Shown: positions 48,172-57,925, numbered from the stretch's first letter. The stretch is DNA of 64,000 nucleotides from Roseibium album (GCA_001404055.1 CXTY01000018.1:86806-150805), one strand, 5' to 3'. The notes: generated by a model from the letters alone, not told the origin. Numbers and translations are program-made.

Positions 48172-48648
48172 ATGAAGTCCCTATCTGCACTGGTCGTTTT
48201 CATAGTCCTTTCCGGCTCAACGGCAGCGCAGGAGGCGACGCGGGAGGCACAGGTAGGTCTCTTGACCTGCAGTGTGGAGGGCGGAGCTGGTTTCATCATC
48301 GGGTCCAGAAAGAAACTGTCCTGCCTTTTCGAGCGGTCCGATGGCCTGCCAAACGAAACCTACAGCGGCGTGATTTCAAAGTTCGGTATCGATATCGGCC
48401 AGACGACTGCTTCCAAAATCGCGTGGGGCGTGTTCGCCCCCTCCAAAGCCGTTGCGAACACCGGCCGGCTCGCTGGCAGCTACGGCGGGATCAGCGGTGA
48501 GGTCACTGTCGGCCTCGGGTTGGGCGCGAATGTCCTGATTGGCGGCTTCGACAAGTCGATCGCGCTGCAACCACTCAGCCTGCAGACCCAGACCGGCATC
48601 AATATTGCGGCGGCTATCTCCAGCCTGACGCTCGAAGGCGTTCAGTAA
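48172..48648 (+). CDS. DUF992 family secreted protein
   Basis: 158 residues with a signal peptide (MKSLSALVVFIVLSGSTAA) and the DUF992 body: VGLLTCSVEGGAGFIIGSRK and LSCLFERSDG, then Gly-rich strands VGLGLGANVLIGGFDKSIAL. Two cysteines (in LTCSV and LSCLF) probably form a disulfide. The family is alphaproteobacterial and periplasmic, with no known role. It starts 12 bp after the porin gene and should be co-transcribed with it. Confidence 0.9.
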   Translation: MKSLSALVVFIVLSGSTAAQEATREAQVGLLTCSVEGGAGFIIGSRKKLSCLFERSDGLPNETYSGVISKFGIDIGQTTASKIAWGVFAPSKAVANTGRLAGSYGGISGEVTVGLGLGANVLIGGFDKSIALQPLSLQTQTGINIAAAISSLTLEGVQ

Positions 48649-48697
48649 GGCGCACTGTGCTGTGAGCGCGGGAACATCACCTTGGGAGGAGAAAATC

Positions 48698-50284
48698 GTG
48701 TTGAAATCCGGATTAACGACTGCTTTGGCGGCAATTTTTCTTTGGTCTGGCTCGGTCCTCGCGCAAGAGCAAAAACCCAATTTTCTCGTTATCATGGGCG
48801 ACGATGTTGGGATCACCAATATCAGTGCATACTCGCATGGGGTCATGGGATATCAGACTCCCAATATCGACCAGCTCGCTGCTGAAGGTGCGATGTTCAC
48901 CGACTACTACGGCGAGCAGAGCTGTACCGCCGGCCGGTCTACTTTCATCACCGGCCAAAGTCCGTTCCGGGTAGGCCTGACCAAGGTAGGTATGCCTGGT
49001 GCCAAACAGGGAATCAGCGCCGAAGACCCAACGATCGCTGAACTGCTGAAGCCGCTCGGCTACACGTCTGGCCAGTTCGGCAAGAACCACCTCGGCGATC
49101 GCAACGAGTACCTGCCTACGGTGCATGGCTTCGATGAATACGCCGGTGTTCTCTATCACCTCAACGCCCTTGAGGAGCCGGAAAACGTCGACTACCCGAA
49201 GGACCCCGAGTTCTTTGCCAAGTTTGGACCGCGGAACGTCATCTACAGCCGGGCCACGGATAACAACGATGCGACCGAGGATCCTCGCTTCGGTGTCATC
49301 GGCAATCAGACCATCGAAGATCTTGGCAAGATGACGACCGAGCGCATGAAGACCTATGACGACGAGACGCTCGCACAGTCGGTCGGCTTCATGGAGCGCG
49401 CAGTGGAGGAGGGCAAACCCTTTTTCGTTTGGCACAACACCACCCGCACGCACACCTTCACTCACTTAAGGCCGAAATACGCCGACATGGTCCCTGAAAA
49501 GGGTTTCATGGGAGCAGCGATGACCGAGTTCGACGATACTGTAGGCACCCTGATGGCCAAGCTTAAAGATCTTGGCGTCGCCGACAACACTATAGTCGTC
49601 CTGACATCCGACAACGGTGCAATGAAGTTCAGCTGGCCGGACGGCGCTACGACTCCGTTCCAGGGTGAGAAGGCGACGACTTGGGAAGCGGGAGTACGCG
49701 TTCCTGCCATCGTCAAGTGGCCCGGCGTCGTCGCGCCCGACAGAGTGATCAACGACATCTTCCACCACAGTGACTGGTTGCCGACATTCCTGGCGGCAGC
49801 GGGCATTCCTGATGTGGGCGGAAAACTATTGGATGGCTACACTGTCGGGGAGAAAACCTACAATGTCCATCTTGACGGGTACGACCAGTCGGCACTTCTC
49901 AAGGGCGAAGGCTCGGGTGCACGTAAGGAGTTTCACTATGTCACGGATGACGGCGATTACGCTGCTTTTCGATACGGTAAGTGGAAGATTTCGTTCCTGA
50001 CCCAAGAATGTGTCGGCATGGATGTCTGGGACTGTCCGTTCACGCCGCACCGATTTCCGCGTATCACCAATCTGCGCACTGACCCCTTCGAAGAAGCATT
50101 GCGGCCAGGTGCAAGTTTTGGATGGCAGGACTGGGCGTTCCGGCGCTCCTTCGTTCTCGTGCCCGCGCAAGGAATAGTTGGAAAATTCGTCAAATCCTTC
50201 GAAAACTATCCGCCGCGGGGCGAGCCAGCCAGCTTCAGTGTTGGTGACGCGCTCAATAAACTTTTCGCACAACGCCAAAACTGA
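48698..50284 (+). CDS. Arylsulfatase family hydrolase, secreted
   Basis: About 528 residues from a GTG at 48698, behind GGGAGGAG, with a signal peptide (LKSGLTTALAAIFLWSGSVLAQ). It has the metal site MGDDVG near residues 34-38, the formylglycine motif CTAGRSTFITGQ with Cys76 (C-x-A-x-R form) and Arg80, GKNHLGD and TSDNGA. Sulfatases of the alkaline-phosphatase superfamily hydrolyse sulfate esters after the Cys is converted to formylglycine; no activating enzyme is encoded in the window. Its relatives include phosphonate and sulfonate hydrolases. It probably shares a transcript with the upstream porin. Confidence 0.93.
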   Translation: MLKSGLTTALAAIFLWSGSVLAQEQKPNFLVIMGDDVGITNISAYSHGVMGYQTPNIDQLAAEGAMFTDYYGEQSCTAGRSTFITGQSPFRVGLTKVGMPGAKQGISAEDPTIAELLKPLGYTSGQFGKNHLGDRNEYLPTVHGFDEYAGVLYHLNALEEPENVDYPKDPEFFAKFGPRNVIYSRATDNNDATEDPRFGVIGNQTIEDLGKMTTERMKTYDDETLAQSVGFMERAVEEGKPFFVWHNTTRTHTFTHLRPKYADMVPEKGFMGAAMTEFDDTVGTLMAKLKDLGVADNTIVVLTSDNGAMKFSWPDGATTPFQGEKATTWEAGVRVPAIVKWPGVVAPDRVINDIFHHSDWLPTFLAAAGIPDVGGKLLDGYTVGEKTYNVHLDGYDQSALLKGEGSGARKEFHYVTDDGDYAAFRYGKWKISFLTQECVGMDVWDCPFTPHRFPRITNLRTDPFEEALRPGASFGWQDWAFRRSFVLVPAQGIVGKFVKSFENYPPRGEPASFSVGDALNKLFAQRQN

Positions 50285-50413
50285 GCTAACGTCTCGAGAA
50301 TAACAAGCCAGCCGGGACGTGAACACTAGGGAACACGCAAGTTGGCGAGCGTCTGGAAATGAGCGCTCCGAAAAGCACAATCGATGTGAACCGCCATCTT
50401 CTGGGAGGAAGTA

Positions 50414-50845
50414 ATGAGAATAATGAAAAAGGTAACAACCACATTGGCTGTGATTGGGTTTTCGGCAATGGGCGCGCGTGCCGATGTTCCGGAAACGGCC
50501 ATTTGCGGTGTCGAGCAGGCGGTTGCCTGCCCGGCGTATGAGGCCTGCGAGCGCACACTGCCGAGCGCCGTGAACCTGCCTGCGCTGATGAAGATCGACC
50601 GCGCCGCAGGTGTTATTCTCAGCAAGCGCGAAAGCGGTGAGACGCGCACCTCAAAGATCGCGTCGGAGATGGAAGGCGACGGGGTGCACATTCTGCACGG
50701 TGCCGAGGACGGCCGTCCCTGGAGTATCCGGATCGATCTGGAAACGGGTCGTTTTACGCTGGCGAGCGCTCATGACGACCTCGGATTTGTCGCCTTTGGG
50801 ATCTGTTCGTCCGGACTGATGTCCGCCGGGGAGGGGGAGCAGTGA
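50414..50845 (+). CDS. Small secreted protein of unknown function
   Basis: 143 residues with a signal peptide (KKVTTTLAVIGFSAMGARA) after GGGAGGAAG. The mature part has a Cys-rich segment (ICGVEQAVACPAYEACERT) and a beta-strand-rich end (HILHGAEDGRPWSIRIDLET, RFTLASAHDDLGFVAFGICSS). Five cysteines suggest disulfides in the periplasm. I recognise no family. It overlaps the following Gly-zipper gene by 4 bp, so they are coupled. Confidence 0.8.
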   Translation: MRIMKKVTTTLAVIGFSAMGARADVPETAICGVEQAVACPAYEACERTLPSAVNLPALMKIDRAAGVILSKRESGETRTSKIASEMEGDGVHILHGAEDGRPWSIRIDLETGRFTLASAHDDLGFVAFGICSSGLMSAGEGEQ

Positions 50846-51207
50846 TGAAGACGCTGATAACCTGCACCATGGCTGCCGCTATGCTGGCCGCGACCTGGGT
50901 GACACCTGCGGTCTCGCAGCAGCGTACTGGACAGGAATTCGTCAGTGACACCTCGCGTGGCGCGGTCAAAGGTGCCGTGATTGGCGGCATTGCTGGCGAT
51001 GCCGGGGCAGGTGCCGCAGCTGGGGCCGCGGGCGGAGCGCTGTTCGGGGGCATGCAACCGGTGACAAGCAACACACCGCGCGGAGATCTTGTCAGCGGAG
51101 CTGCCAAGGGTGCCGTGATCGGCGGTATCGCCGGTGACGCAGGAGCAGGTGCTGCCGCAGGGGCGGCAGGCAGCATGCTGATGGGGGGAATTAGTCGTCG
51201 CCGCTAA
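50842..51207 (+). CDS. Glycine-zipper protein with internal duplication
   Basis: 121 residues: signal peptide (MMKTLITCTMAAAMLAATW), then two nearly identical Gly-zipper units, each about 31 residues long (KGAVIGGIAGDAGAGAAAGA in both), ending in ISRRR. Gly-zipper proteins of this type insert in or span the outer membrane (OmpA-like or SlyB-like). The internal duplication is also visible in the DNA. ATGA overlap with the upstream secreted protein. Confidence 0.88.
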   Translation: MMKTLITCTMAAAMLAATWVTPAVSQQRTGQEFVSDTSRGAVKGAVIGGIAGDAGAGAAAGAAGGALFGGMQPVTSNTPRGDLVSGAAKGAVIGGIAGDAGAGAAAGAAGSMLMGGISRRR

Positions 51208-51285
51208 CTGGGCTATAAAAACAGATGGGATTGGGACCGGCTGAGTCCCATCAGGTGCCGTGAGGCATAAGAAGAGGTACTTATC

Positions 51286-52104
51286 ATGAGGAAGCGAATG
51301 TTGAATTCGGTCGGGGGCTTTCTGGCATCGCTGACTGTGAGCACCGGGTTAATAGGTAGTGGAATCGCTGCCGATCTGGACCAAACCGCACAATCTGAGG
51401 ACTTTCCAGCACCTAAAAAATGGGAGTTCGTTCTGGGAGTTTATGGTTTTCTACCGTGGGTAAACGGCACGAGCGGAGCCGCATCAACAACGGCCACGCT
51501 GGACCTGACCGGCCGCGACATTCTGGATGCGCTCCGCTTCGCTTATTTCGTCGATGGGGAAGTTGTTTACGACAGGCGTTTTTCCGCAATGGTCGACATC
51601 ATGTACGCCAATCTCGGTGGCGCGAGCAGTACCAGGCGCGGCACCAGGATCGGGCTGACCTTCTCCGAATATATCATCGAGGCACGGGCCGGGTATCGCT
51701 TTCTTGTTGAAGGACCATCGTGGCTGGAGGCCTATGGTGGTGTCCGTTATTGGGATGTTACCCAGACGCTGAGCATCACCGGTGGCGGCCGGTTTGGCCT
51801 CACCCGAACCGGAAGTGCGGGAGATCAATGGATCGATCCGATCGTCGGGTTGCGTGGCCGGTACGGGGTGACCGAAAACTGGGGCCTGGTTGGCCAGGGT
51901 GACATTGGTGGGTTCGGCGCCGGCTCCGACTTTTCCTGGCGGGCCCAGGCTGGTGTTCAATATGCCTTCGAGAACGGTTTGGCCATCGACCTGGAGTATA
52001 AGGCACTTCAGGTGGATTTCGACAATGGCAAAACCGGTGCAAACCGCTTTGTCTGGGACGTCATCCAGCACGGGCCATTTGCCCGGATTTCCTATCGATT
52101 TTAA
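51286..52104 (+). CDS. Outer membrane beta-barrel protein
   Basis: 272 residues with a signal peptide (NSVGGFLASLTVSTGLIGSG, cleavage near IAA-DLD), alternating hydrophobic strands (WEFVLGVYGFLPWVNGTSG, AGYRFLVEGPSWLEAYGGVR, WRAQAGVQYAFENGLAID) and a terminal aromatic residue (ARISYRF). It looks like an OmpW/OmpA-type small barrel of eight to ten strands. Its function is unknown. It lies after the Gly-zipper pair. Confidence 0.87.
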   Translation: MRKRMLNSVGGFLASLTVSTGLIGSGIAADLDQTAQSEDFPAPKKWEFVLGVYGFLPWVNGTSGAASTTATLDLTGRDILDALRFAYFVDGEVVYDRRFSAMVDIMYANLGGASSTRRGTRIGLTFSEYIIEARAGYRFLVEGPSWLEAYGGVRYWDVTQTLSITGGGRFGLTRTGSAGDQWIDPIVGLRGRYGVTENWGLVGQGDIGGFGAGSDFSWRAQAGVQYAFENGLAIDLEYKALQVDFDNGKTGANRFVWDVIQHGPFARISYRF

Positions 52105-52118
52105 CGCAGGGAATTAAC

Positions 52119-52380
52119 GAACAGCAAAGAACATGTTGTGGGTGACTTGAGCAAAAACCTGCTGCGCATTGTCAAGCCGGGCGATGCGGCCGAAAGGCTC
52201 TTTCAAGAGCAGGCATGGTGTTATCACCGAGGGAGTGGTGTTCATGGGTCGGCTGTGGGATTGCGATTGACGGCGAACAGGCGAAGGTGTCAGCAAATGG
52301 GTTTTGCCGATAACGGGAACTACCAACGGCAAAGGTATTATAGTTACGACGTCGAACAAATGGGCATGGGAAAATGTCAT
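52119..52380 (+). pseudogene. HlyD/EmrA-type protein, 3' remnant with frameshifts
   Basis: The DNA resembles 54600-54760 in the intact gene at 53829: aacctgctgcgcattgtcaa here, aacctgctgcgcaatgtcaa there. Peptide fragments are KNLLRIVKPGDAAE against QNLLRNVKPGDDAE in one frame, then FKSRHGVITEGVV against FKSRPGAVAEGKV, and TGTTNGKGIIVTTSN against ANLGSKGFFAVLIELN in another. A stop and at least one frameshift break it. It abuts the next HlyD-type gene, so an older copy of this adaptor pair was replaced or decayed. Confidence 0.75.
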
Positions 52381-53264
52381 ACAGACTTCAGTATCTTTGT
52401 GATTGCATGTCATCGCGAAAACGGTTTCGCCCCTGGGTGCGTTCGGCGATCCTTATCGTCTTTTTCACAATGTCACTTGTTTCCAGCCAAGCCGAAGATG
52501 ATCCCCGGTTGATTGCTGACCTGGAAGGCGTGGTTCAGATAGCGCGTGCTTTCGATATCTCGGCCAGTTCCACGAGCAAGGTCATGCGCCTGCATTTTGT
52601 TGAAGGTCAACTTGTCGAAAGAGGCGATCTGCTTGTCGAATTCGACAGTACTGTCAGTAAGTTGGAAGCTCGGATTACCGAACAGAAAGTCGTCCGTGCA
52701 AATGTACAGCACCTGCTCGCCTTGGAAAAACTGGAGCGACTGGAGAAGCTAAAACAAAAGAATGCTGTTTCTCAGGCCGATTACCTCCTCGCGGTCCATA
52801 GCGCCGAAATTGCGGCTGCCGACCTGGCTCTGGCACAAATCAGAGCAGAACTGGCAGAGGTCATTCTTGGGAACCAGAAACTGCACGCACCTTTTAACGG
52901 GCAAATGTCAGCACCACGCGTCAGGGAAGGCAGCAGAGTCGTCGTCGATAGCACCAGCGAAATAGCGACGATCTTCGATCTCAATCCGATAAATATCCGG
53001 TTTCCAGTTGCCTACGACCGAATTCTGTCGAGCCGCAGGTCGGTCGCGTCCCGCGAGGAACTCAATGACAAGATCGAGCTGACGCTGATCATGCCGGGCG
53101 GTGATGCGTACGAGCATACCGGGCGGCTGATTTCAAACACCTTCGGTGTCGACACGGCGACCAGCATGGGATCGGTGCTCGTCCAGTTCCCGAATCCGGA
53201 CTACGTGCTGCGCCCCGGTCTGAAGGTCGCCGCAAAGGCGTTATGGAAGGAACTCCCGCAGTAG
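52374..53264 (+). CDS. Periplasmic adaptor (HlyD/AcrA-type membrane fusion) protein
   Basis: 296 residues; start at 52374 (after GGGAAA) or at the internal MSSRKRFRPW at 52407, which begins a signal peptide ending SLVSSQA. It has the biotinyl/lipoyl-like hairpin (MRLHFVEGQLVERGDLLVEF, and NQKLHAPFNGQMSAPRVREG), a short coiled coil (about residues 78-145, SAEIAAADLALAQIRAEL) and a beta-barrel (NPINIRFPVAYDRILS). Adaptors link inner-membrane pumps to outer-membrane channels. No RND or ABC pump is encoded beside it; the next coding gene is another HlyD-type protein. Confidence 0.88.
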   Translation: MSYRLQYLCDCMSSRKRFRPWVRSAILIVFFTMSLVSSQAEDDPRLIADLEGVVQIARAFDISASSTSKVMRLHFVEGQLVERGDLLVEFDSTVSKLEARITEQKVVRANVQHLLALEKLERLEKLKQKNAVSQADYLLAVHSAEIAAADLALAQIRAELAEVILGNQKLHAPFNGQMSAPRVREGSRVVVDSTSEIATIFDLNPINIRFPVAYDRILSSRRSVASREELNDKIELTLIMPGGDAYEHTGRLISNTFGVDTATSMGSVLVQFPNPDYVLRPGLKVAAKALWKELPQ

Positions 53265-53828
53265 AGCATCAGACTGATGCTACGGATGCTGTCCTGTTCC
53301 TCGGCAAGAAAAACTTTGGTTGTTCCGGCCGGTCTTCCAAAATCGACCTGTGTCTCCCGAGTGGAATACCGATCCCGGTCCTGGAAAAACTGCAAGGGTC
53401 GATCGCAACCTCGCGTAGTGCGGGAAATTCTCCTGACCGTATTGTGCTGGCTGGACCATGGTGACGTTCATCCGCGTTCCATAATCGGCGGTGCGCTCAG
53501 TTCAACAGGGTTGCCAGGGCGACAGCGCCGCGTTGGATCAGAATGTCCCATTTGGAGTTGTCGGGCTGTCCAACTGGCCAGGCCATGGTTAGATTGAAAC
53601 AATCTCCAAAATGCCACACCAAACGCCAATTAGTCCCAAACTACGTAGCATTGTCTGCGGCAGAGAATTAGCGTGGTGGAAGTGTGGTCTGGATGCCTTG
53701 TTGCATGAAATTTAATGAGACCAGAAACAAATCCGCCGAGACCAGTTTTTGCTAACGGTGAGCAGAGTGATGTCGAAGGTCGATCGTCTTGAAATGGACA
53801 AGCTGGCGGGTCAGGGAGGACTATTTAA
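53265..53828. other. 564-bp gap between the two HlyD-type genes
   Basis: No supported gene. Open frames of up to about 106 codons occur on both strands but match nothing I know. A small-frame GGTCAGGGAGGA ribosome site just before 53829 belongs to the next gene. The region could hold eroded coding sequence. Confidence 0.5.
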
Positions 53829-54962
53829 ATGATCGGATTCCTTCTTCATGCTCTGCTAATTGGTAGTCTGGTTTTCCTTGCGATTAGCCTGCTGAAAATA
53901 AAGGTAACACCGGTTAGCGTAACGGCGGTCACACTCGTTGTCGCAATGACAATTAGTACGGTTTCTCTAGCCACCCAAATCCTGTGGCAGGGGATTGCCC
54001 CGGTCTCCCACCAGATCACCCTGACGCGGTTCGTTGTCGCGATGAACCCGGATCAAAAGGCGCTCGTCAAATCGATTAATGTCGAAATCGGAGAAGAGGT
54101 CAAACAGGGCGATGTTCTGTTCGAACTGGACAAAACCCAGTTCCAGGCAACAGTGGACCAGTATGCAGCGGATCTCAACTCATCGAAAGCGGAGGTCGAC
54201 CGGCTCAGCGCGGCGCTGGATCTGTCAGATGCGACGATTGCCCGGCTTGAGGCTCAGGCGAACGCCGCGGTTGCCGAACGCGACGCCAACCAGAAGCTGC
54301 TGCGTGCAGGCAGTCCGGCGGTTGCCGAGCTCAATGTCCTGAAGCTCACAAAAGCCGCCGAAGCTGCCGAGGCCGCCGTTGTTGAGGCAGAAGCCTCTAA
54401 ACAGCAGGCCGTCTTCGCCCTTGCGTCGGGCGAAGCGAAAGTGCGAAGCACCCAAGGCTTGCTTGACAATGCCACTGCGGATCTGGACCGAACGACCTAC
54501 ACAGCGCCCGCCGATGGCGTGATGATCAATTGGCAAGCGAGGCCCGGGACGATCACGGCATCTCTGCGCGCTGCCGCGGTCGGCACCTTTATGGAAACCG
54601 GCAACGAGCGCGTTGTCGCAGTATATCCGCAAAACCTGCTGCGCAATGTCAAACCAGGCGATGACGCGGAAATCGCCTTCAAGAGCAGGCCTGGCGCCGT
54701 CGCCGAGGGCAAGGTGCTCCGGATCGCGAACTATACAGGCGAAGGTCAATTCACCGCCTCCGGCGATGTACCTGTGCTGGCAAATCTTGGTTCAAAAGGG
54801 TTTTTCGCGGTACTGATCGAACTGAACGATCCGGAACTTGCTGCGTCCCTGGGCCTCGGCGAAGCGGGCTCGGCAACCATCTACACCAAATCCAGCGGAA
54901 TATTCCATGCAATTGGAAAATTGTATATGAAATTGATTTCTTTGGTTTATTACTTGCCATAG
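53829..54962 (+). CDS. Inner-membrane HlyD-family secretion protein (EmrA/YiaV-like)
   Basis: 377 residues with two N-terminal membrane segments (about 1-20 and 30-53), then the HlyD layout: lipoyl half (VKSINVEIGEEVKQGDVLFE), long Ala-rich coiled coil (about 105-215), second lipoyl half (TTYTAPADGVMINWQARPGT) and beta-barrel (NLLRNVKPGDDAEIAFKSRP). A two-helix start is typical for YibH/YiaV-like proteins, which work with a small DUF3302-type partner that is not obvious here. The intact gene is the parent-like relative of the remnant at 52119. Confidence 0.9.
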   Translation: MIGFLLHALLIGSLVFLAISLLKIKVTPVSVTAVTLVVAMTISTVSLATQILWQGIAPVSHQITLTRFVVAMNPDQKALVKSINVEIGEEVKQGDVLFELDKTQFQATVDQYAADLNSSKAEVDRLSAALDLSDATIARLEAQANAAVAERDANQKLLRAGSPAVAELNVLKLTKAAEAAEAAVVEAEASKQQAVFALASGEAKVRSTQGLLDNATADLDRTTYTAPADGVMINWQARPGTITASLRAAAVGTFMETGNERVVAVYPQNLLRNVKPGDDAEIAFKSRPGAVAEGKVLRIANYTGEGQFTASGDVPVLANLGSKGFFAVLIELNDPELAASLGLGEAGSATIYTKSSGIFHAIGKLYMKLISLVYYLP

Positions 54963-55102
54963 ATCGAAGTTATTAGAGAATTGCTTGGAAACATTACAGT
55001 TTACTGAGTTATGGAGTCTCAAATCGACAAGATAAAGCTAGTTCTATTTTGTGAGAACGAGTTCTAGCGATGAATCTAACTAACTGAACAGGGAGTGGAT
55101 AA

Positions 55103-57061
55103 ATGTGCATGTGGGCGAATGAAACTCGCGGATTTGCAGGTGCGCTTTTTTCTTTGACAGTCATGTGCAGCTCCGCGCAGGCTCAAGACGCTCTTGGTGA
55201 ACCTGGACGTGGTACTGGCGACGCAAACCCCTTGAACAACGTCTACTTCGGAGAGCAGCACCTGCATACCTCGGCATCGCCCGATGCGTTTGCGTTCGGC
55301 ACGCGGAACACCGCCGACGATGCCTATCGCTATGCCAAGGGAGAAGCGATCAAGAACGCCCAGACCGGCGACATGATCCAGAAGCGGACACCCTACGACT
55401 GGGCCGCCGTGACCGATCACGCCGAGTATCTCGGCATGATGCCGCTGCTTCTTGATCCGGACAGTCCGCTGAAAGACACGGAGATCGGCAAGCTGATCGC
55501 ATCCGGAGACACGGCGTCAGGCGAGCAGGCCTTTCAGCAGATCATCACCTCGGCAACCATCAACCAGCCGATCGATTACCTGGTCGATCCGAAGATCGCA
55601 ACGAGCGCATGGCAGAAGCAAATCGACGCTGCGGAAAAACACTACGAGCCCGGCAGATTTACCACATTGGTCGCGTTCGAGTGGTCGTCACAGCCGAATT
55701 CGAAGAACCTGCACCATAATGTCTTTTTCCGTGATAGCGGGCCTGAGCGGGTCTTCTCGGCTTTCGATTCTGTGCACCGCGAGGATCTGTGGGTTTATCA
55801 GGAATATCAACGGGCTGTCGGGCATGAAAACATGTCGATCCCGCACAATTCCAACGTTTCAAACAGTGCGATGTTCGCGCTGCACGATTCAAACGGAAAC
55901 CCGATTGACCGGCGTTGGGCCGACAAAAGCCAGCGCAACACACCTGCGGTCGAGATCGTTCAGACCAAGGGTGCGTCTGAGACCCACCCGGCGCTTTCTC
56001 CCAACGACGAGTTCGCGGGATTTGAGACAAAGTTCACCCACCTGTTGGGATCTGGTGGTGTTCTCGGGCTGATCGACAAGAGCTACGTCCGCAACGCGCT
56101 GATCGACGGCGTAGGGTTCCAGGAAATGATTGGCATTAACCCGTTCAAATACGGGATCGTCGGTGGAGGTGACAGCCATATTGCAGCCTCGGTCAATGAG
56201 GAGTTCAACTATCCAGGTGTGCACGGCAACACCGACAAGACGCCAGAAGTCCGGCTGGCCTCGACAGGCTCCGTGGCCGGAGAACCGGCGCTCTTCTTCG
56301 GAACCCCCGGTGCGACCGGTGTCTGGGCACCAGAGAACACGCGCGAGGCGATTTTCGACGCGATCAAACGAAAAGAGACCTATGGCACTTCCGGAACACT
56401 GATCCGTCTGCGGTTTTTTGGCGGTTGGGATTTTGCCGATGATCTTGTTGACCAGGAAGATTTCGTGGCCCAGGCCTATGACAGAGGTGTGCCAATGGGC
56501 GGGGACCTTCCCGAAAAACCAGAGGCCGCAGAAGCTCCGACGTTCGCCGTATGGGCCCTGAAAGATCCGGAAAGCGGCAACCTTGACCGCATCCAGATCG
56601 TTAAGGGCTGGTACGACAAGCGCGGCTATGGCTTTCAGAAAATCCATAATGTGATCTGGTCGGATCAGGACACGCGCCTGATCGACGAGGCTACGGGCAA
56701 GCTGCCCCCGGTAGGCAACACCGTTGATGTCTCGACGGCCGCCTACACCAACGATATTGGTGCCACGCAGTTGCGCACCGTGTGGACAGATCCAGACTTT
56801 GATCCAACCCAACACGCTGTCTATTACGTGCGGGTTCTGGAAATCCCGACACCGCGCTGGTCGACCTATGACGCCGCAAAGCTTGGCATCGCGCCGCCGC
56901 CTGATGTGCCGGCGACAATCCAGGAGCGCGCGTGGTCCTCGCCTGTCTGGTACACCCCTGCGCCGGAGCTGGTCTCCAGGCTGGACTTCTATCCGGGTCT
57001 CCAGGAGAAACTTCCTGCCTCGGGCTTCGGAATCGGCGTCCTTGGTGGCGACGGCCAGTGA
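55103..57061 (+). CDS. DUF3604 family secreted protein (PHP-like metal-dependent hydrolase)
   Basis: 652 residues with a signal peptide (GFAGALFSLTVMCSSAQA). DUF3604 proteins resemble PHP phosphoesterases: metal-binding motifs are FGEQHLHTSASPDAF (HxH), AVTDHAEYLGMM, IPHNSN and GGGDSHIAAS. Other blocks are LVAFEWSSQPNSKNLHHNVF and the C-terminal DRIQIVKGW, ERAWSSPVWY. The function of the family is not known. The start follows AACAGGGAGTGG. It leads a set with a secreted hypothetical protein, a PpiC-like foldase and a HupE/UreJ protein, an arrangement I have seen in other marine bacteria. Confidence 0.92.
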   Translation: MCMWANETRGFAGALFSLTVMCSSAQAQDALGEPGRGTGDANPLNNVYFGEQHLHTSASPDAFAFGTRNTADDAYRYAKGEAIKNAQTGDMIQKRTPYDWAAVTDHAEYLGMMPLLLDPDSPLKDTEIGKLIASGDTASGEQAFQQIITSATINQPIDYLVDPKIATSAWQKQIDAAEKHYEPGRFTTLVAFEWSSQPNSKNLHHNVFFRDSGPERVFSAFDSVHREDLWVYQEYQRAVGHENMSIPHNSNVSNSAMFALHDSNGNPIDRRWADKSQRNTPAVEIVQTKGASETHPALSPNDEFAGFETKFTHLLGSGGVLGLIDKSYVRNALIDGVGFQEMIGINPFKYGIVGGGDSHIAASVNEEFNYPGVHGNTDKTPEVRLASTGSVAGEPALFFGTPGATGVWAPENTREAIFDAIKRKETYGTSGTLIRLRFFGGWDFADDLVDQEDFVAQAYDRGVPMGGDLPEKPEAAEAPTFAVWALKDPESGNLDRIQIVKGWYDKRGYGFQKIHNVIWSDQDTRLIDEATGKLPPVGNTVDVSTAAYTNDIGATQLRTVWTDPDFDPTQHAVYYVRVLEIPTPRWSTYDAAKLGIAPPPDVPATIQERAWSSPVWYTPAPELVSRLDFYPGLQEKLPASGFGIGVLGGDGQ

Positions 57062-57241
57062 GCCGGGGTCATGTCGGCATGGACAGAGCGGTTGCATAAG
57101 AGCGGGGTACTCGGCTCAGCCACCATAATTGCCTGCTGTGAAACATGGAGAGCGAGCGGGAGATACGCCAGAATATGCGGCAAACGGCGCGCGTCTTGAG
57201 TTCGAACCGGTTCGTGCCATCAAAATTCGGAGGAAGCTGAA

Positions 57242-57925
57242 TTGAAAACCGCACGGTTTCAAAGGATCTTGAGGTTTGTGCTTGTGACGAGTTTGCTCGT
57301 TTCGGTCTATGGGACAACCGCAGTTGCGTGTAGCCTGCACGATCCCGTCCAGCTATCAAAGGGTTTGCTCAACCATTATTATCCCAATTCCCTTCACGTG
57401 AGCGGCGCGATCTGGGCGGCGCAAAGGGACGGGATCCTTCCGATGCCGGACAGGAAGCGATTGACGGCAATCGGAAAAGAGCGCCAGGACCTGGACTTAC
57501 GCGCCTTGCAAAACGCAGTGCGAGCAATCGTGAGCATCGATGAAGAGCTGCATCCGCGTTTGACGGCAACCAATCTGAACGCGTCTATTGTATTGGTCGA
57601 GCGCTATCTTTGGGCCCGATTTGCGTCAGACCGTGAATTGGCAGTGCATGTTGATGGCGCGACCAAGGGGGACTTGGTGATCGTGACCGATGAACCAGTG
57701 GTGACCGCCCTGGTGGCAGGCAGAATGACTTTTGAAAAAGCACAAGAACTTGGTGTGCTTAAGTTCTTTGGCACGAAGAACCAGATTGCGTCCTTTATCG
57801 ACTCTGCCAGTGGCTTGGGTGCTGTGCCAATGAAGCGAGCGAACATACTCAAAACCTATAAATTCATGTCACTTATCCCAAAGAAATCGCCTGACAACTC
57901 GCTTCTTTTGTCCCGCCGCGACTAA
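57242..57925 (+). CDS. Secreted protein of unknown function
   Basis: 227 residues from a TTG start behind GGAGGAAG, with a signal peptide (FVLVTSLLVSVYGTTAVA, then CSLHDP, possibly a lipobox-like AVAC). The mature part is helical (AIWAAQRDGILPMPDRKRL, LQNAVRAIVSIDEELHP) with a strand segment (GDLVIVTDEPVVTALVAGRM). I recognise no family. It sits between DUF3604 and the PpiC-like gene and is probably part of the same operon. Confidence 0.75.
   Translation: MKTARFQRILRFVLVTSLLVSVYGTTAVACSLHDPVQLSKGLLNHYYPNSLHVSGAIWAAQRDGILPMPDRKRLTAIGKERQDLDLRALQNAVRAIVSIDEELHPRLTATNLNASIVLVERYLWARFASDRELAVHVDGATKGDLVIVTDEPVVTALVAGRMTFEKAQELGVLKFFGTKNQIASFIDSASGLGAVPMKRANILKTYKFMSLIPKKSPDNSLLLSRRD

Noticed and set aside
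53265..53828. Possible gene of about 106 codons between the HlyD-type genes
   Set aside because: Frames exist on both strands but show no motif, signal peptide or convincing ribosome site.
55889..57097. A 402-codon minus-strand frame opposite DUF3604
   Set aside because: Rich in Arg and His with no motif; the sense frame is a complete DUF3604 protein.
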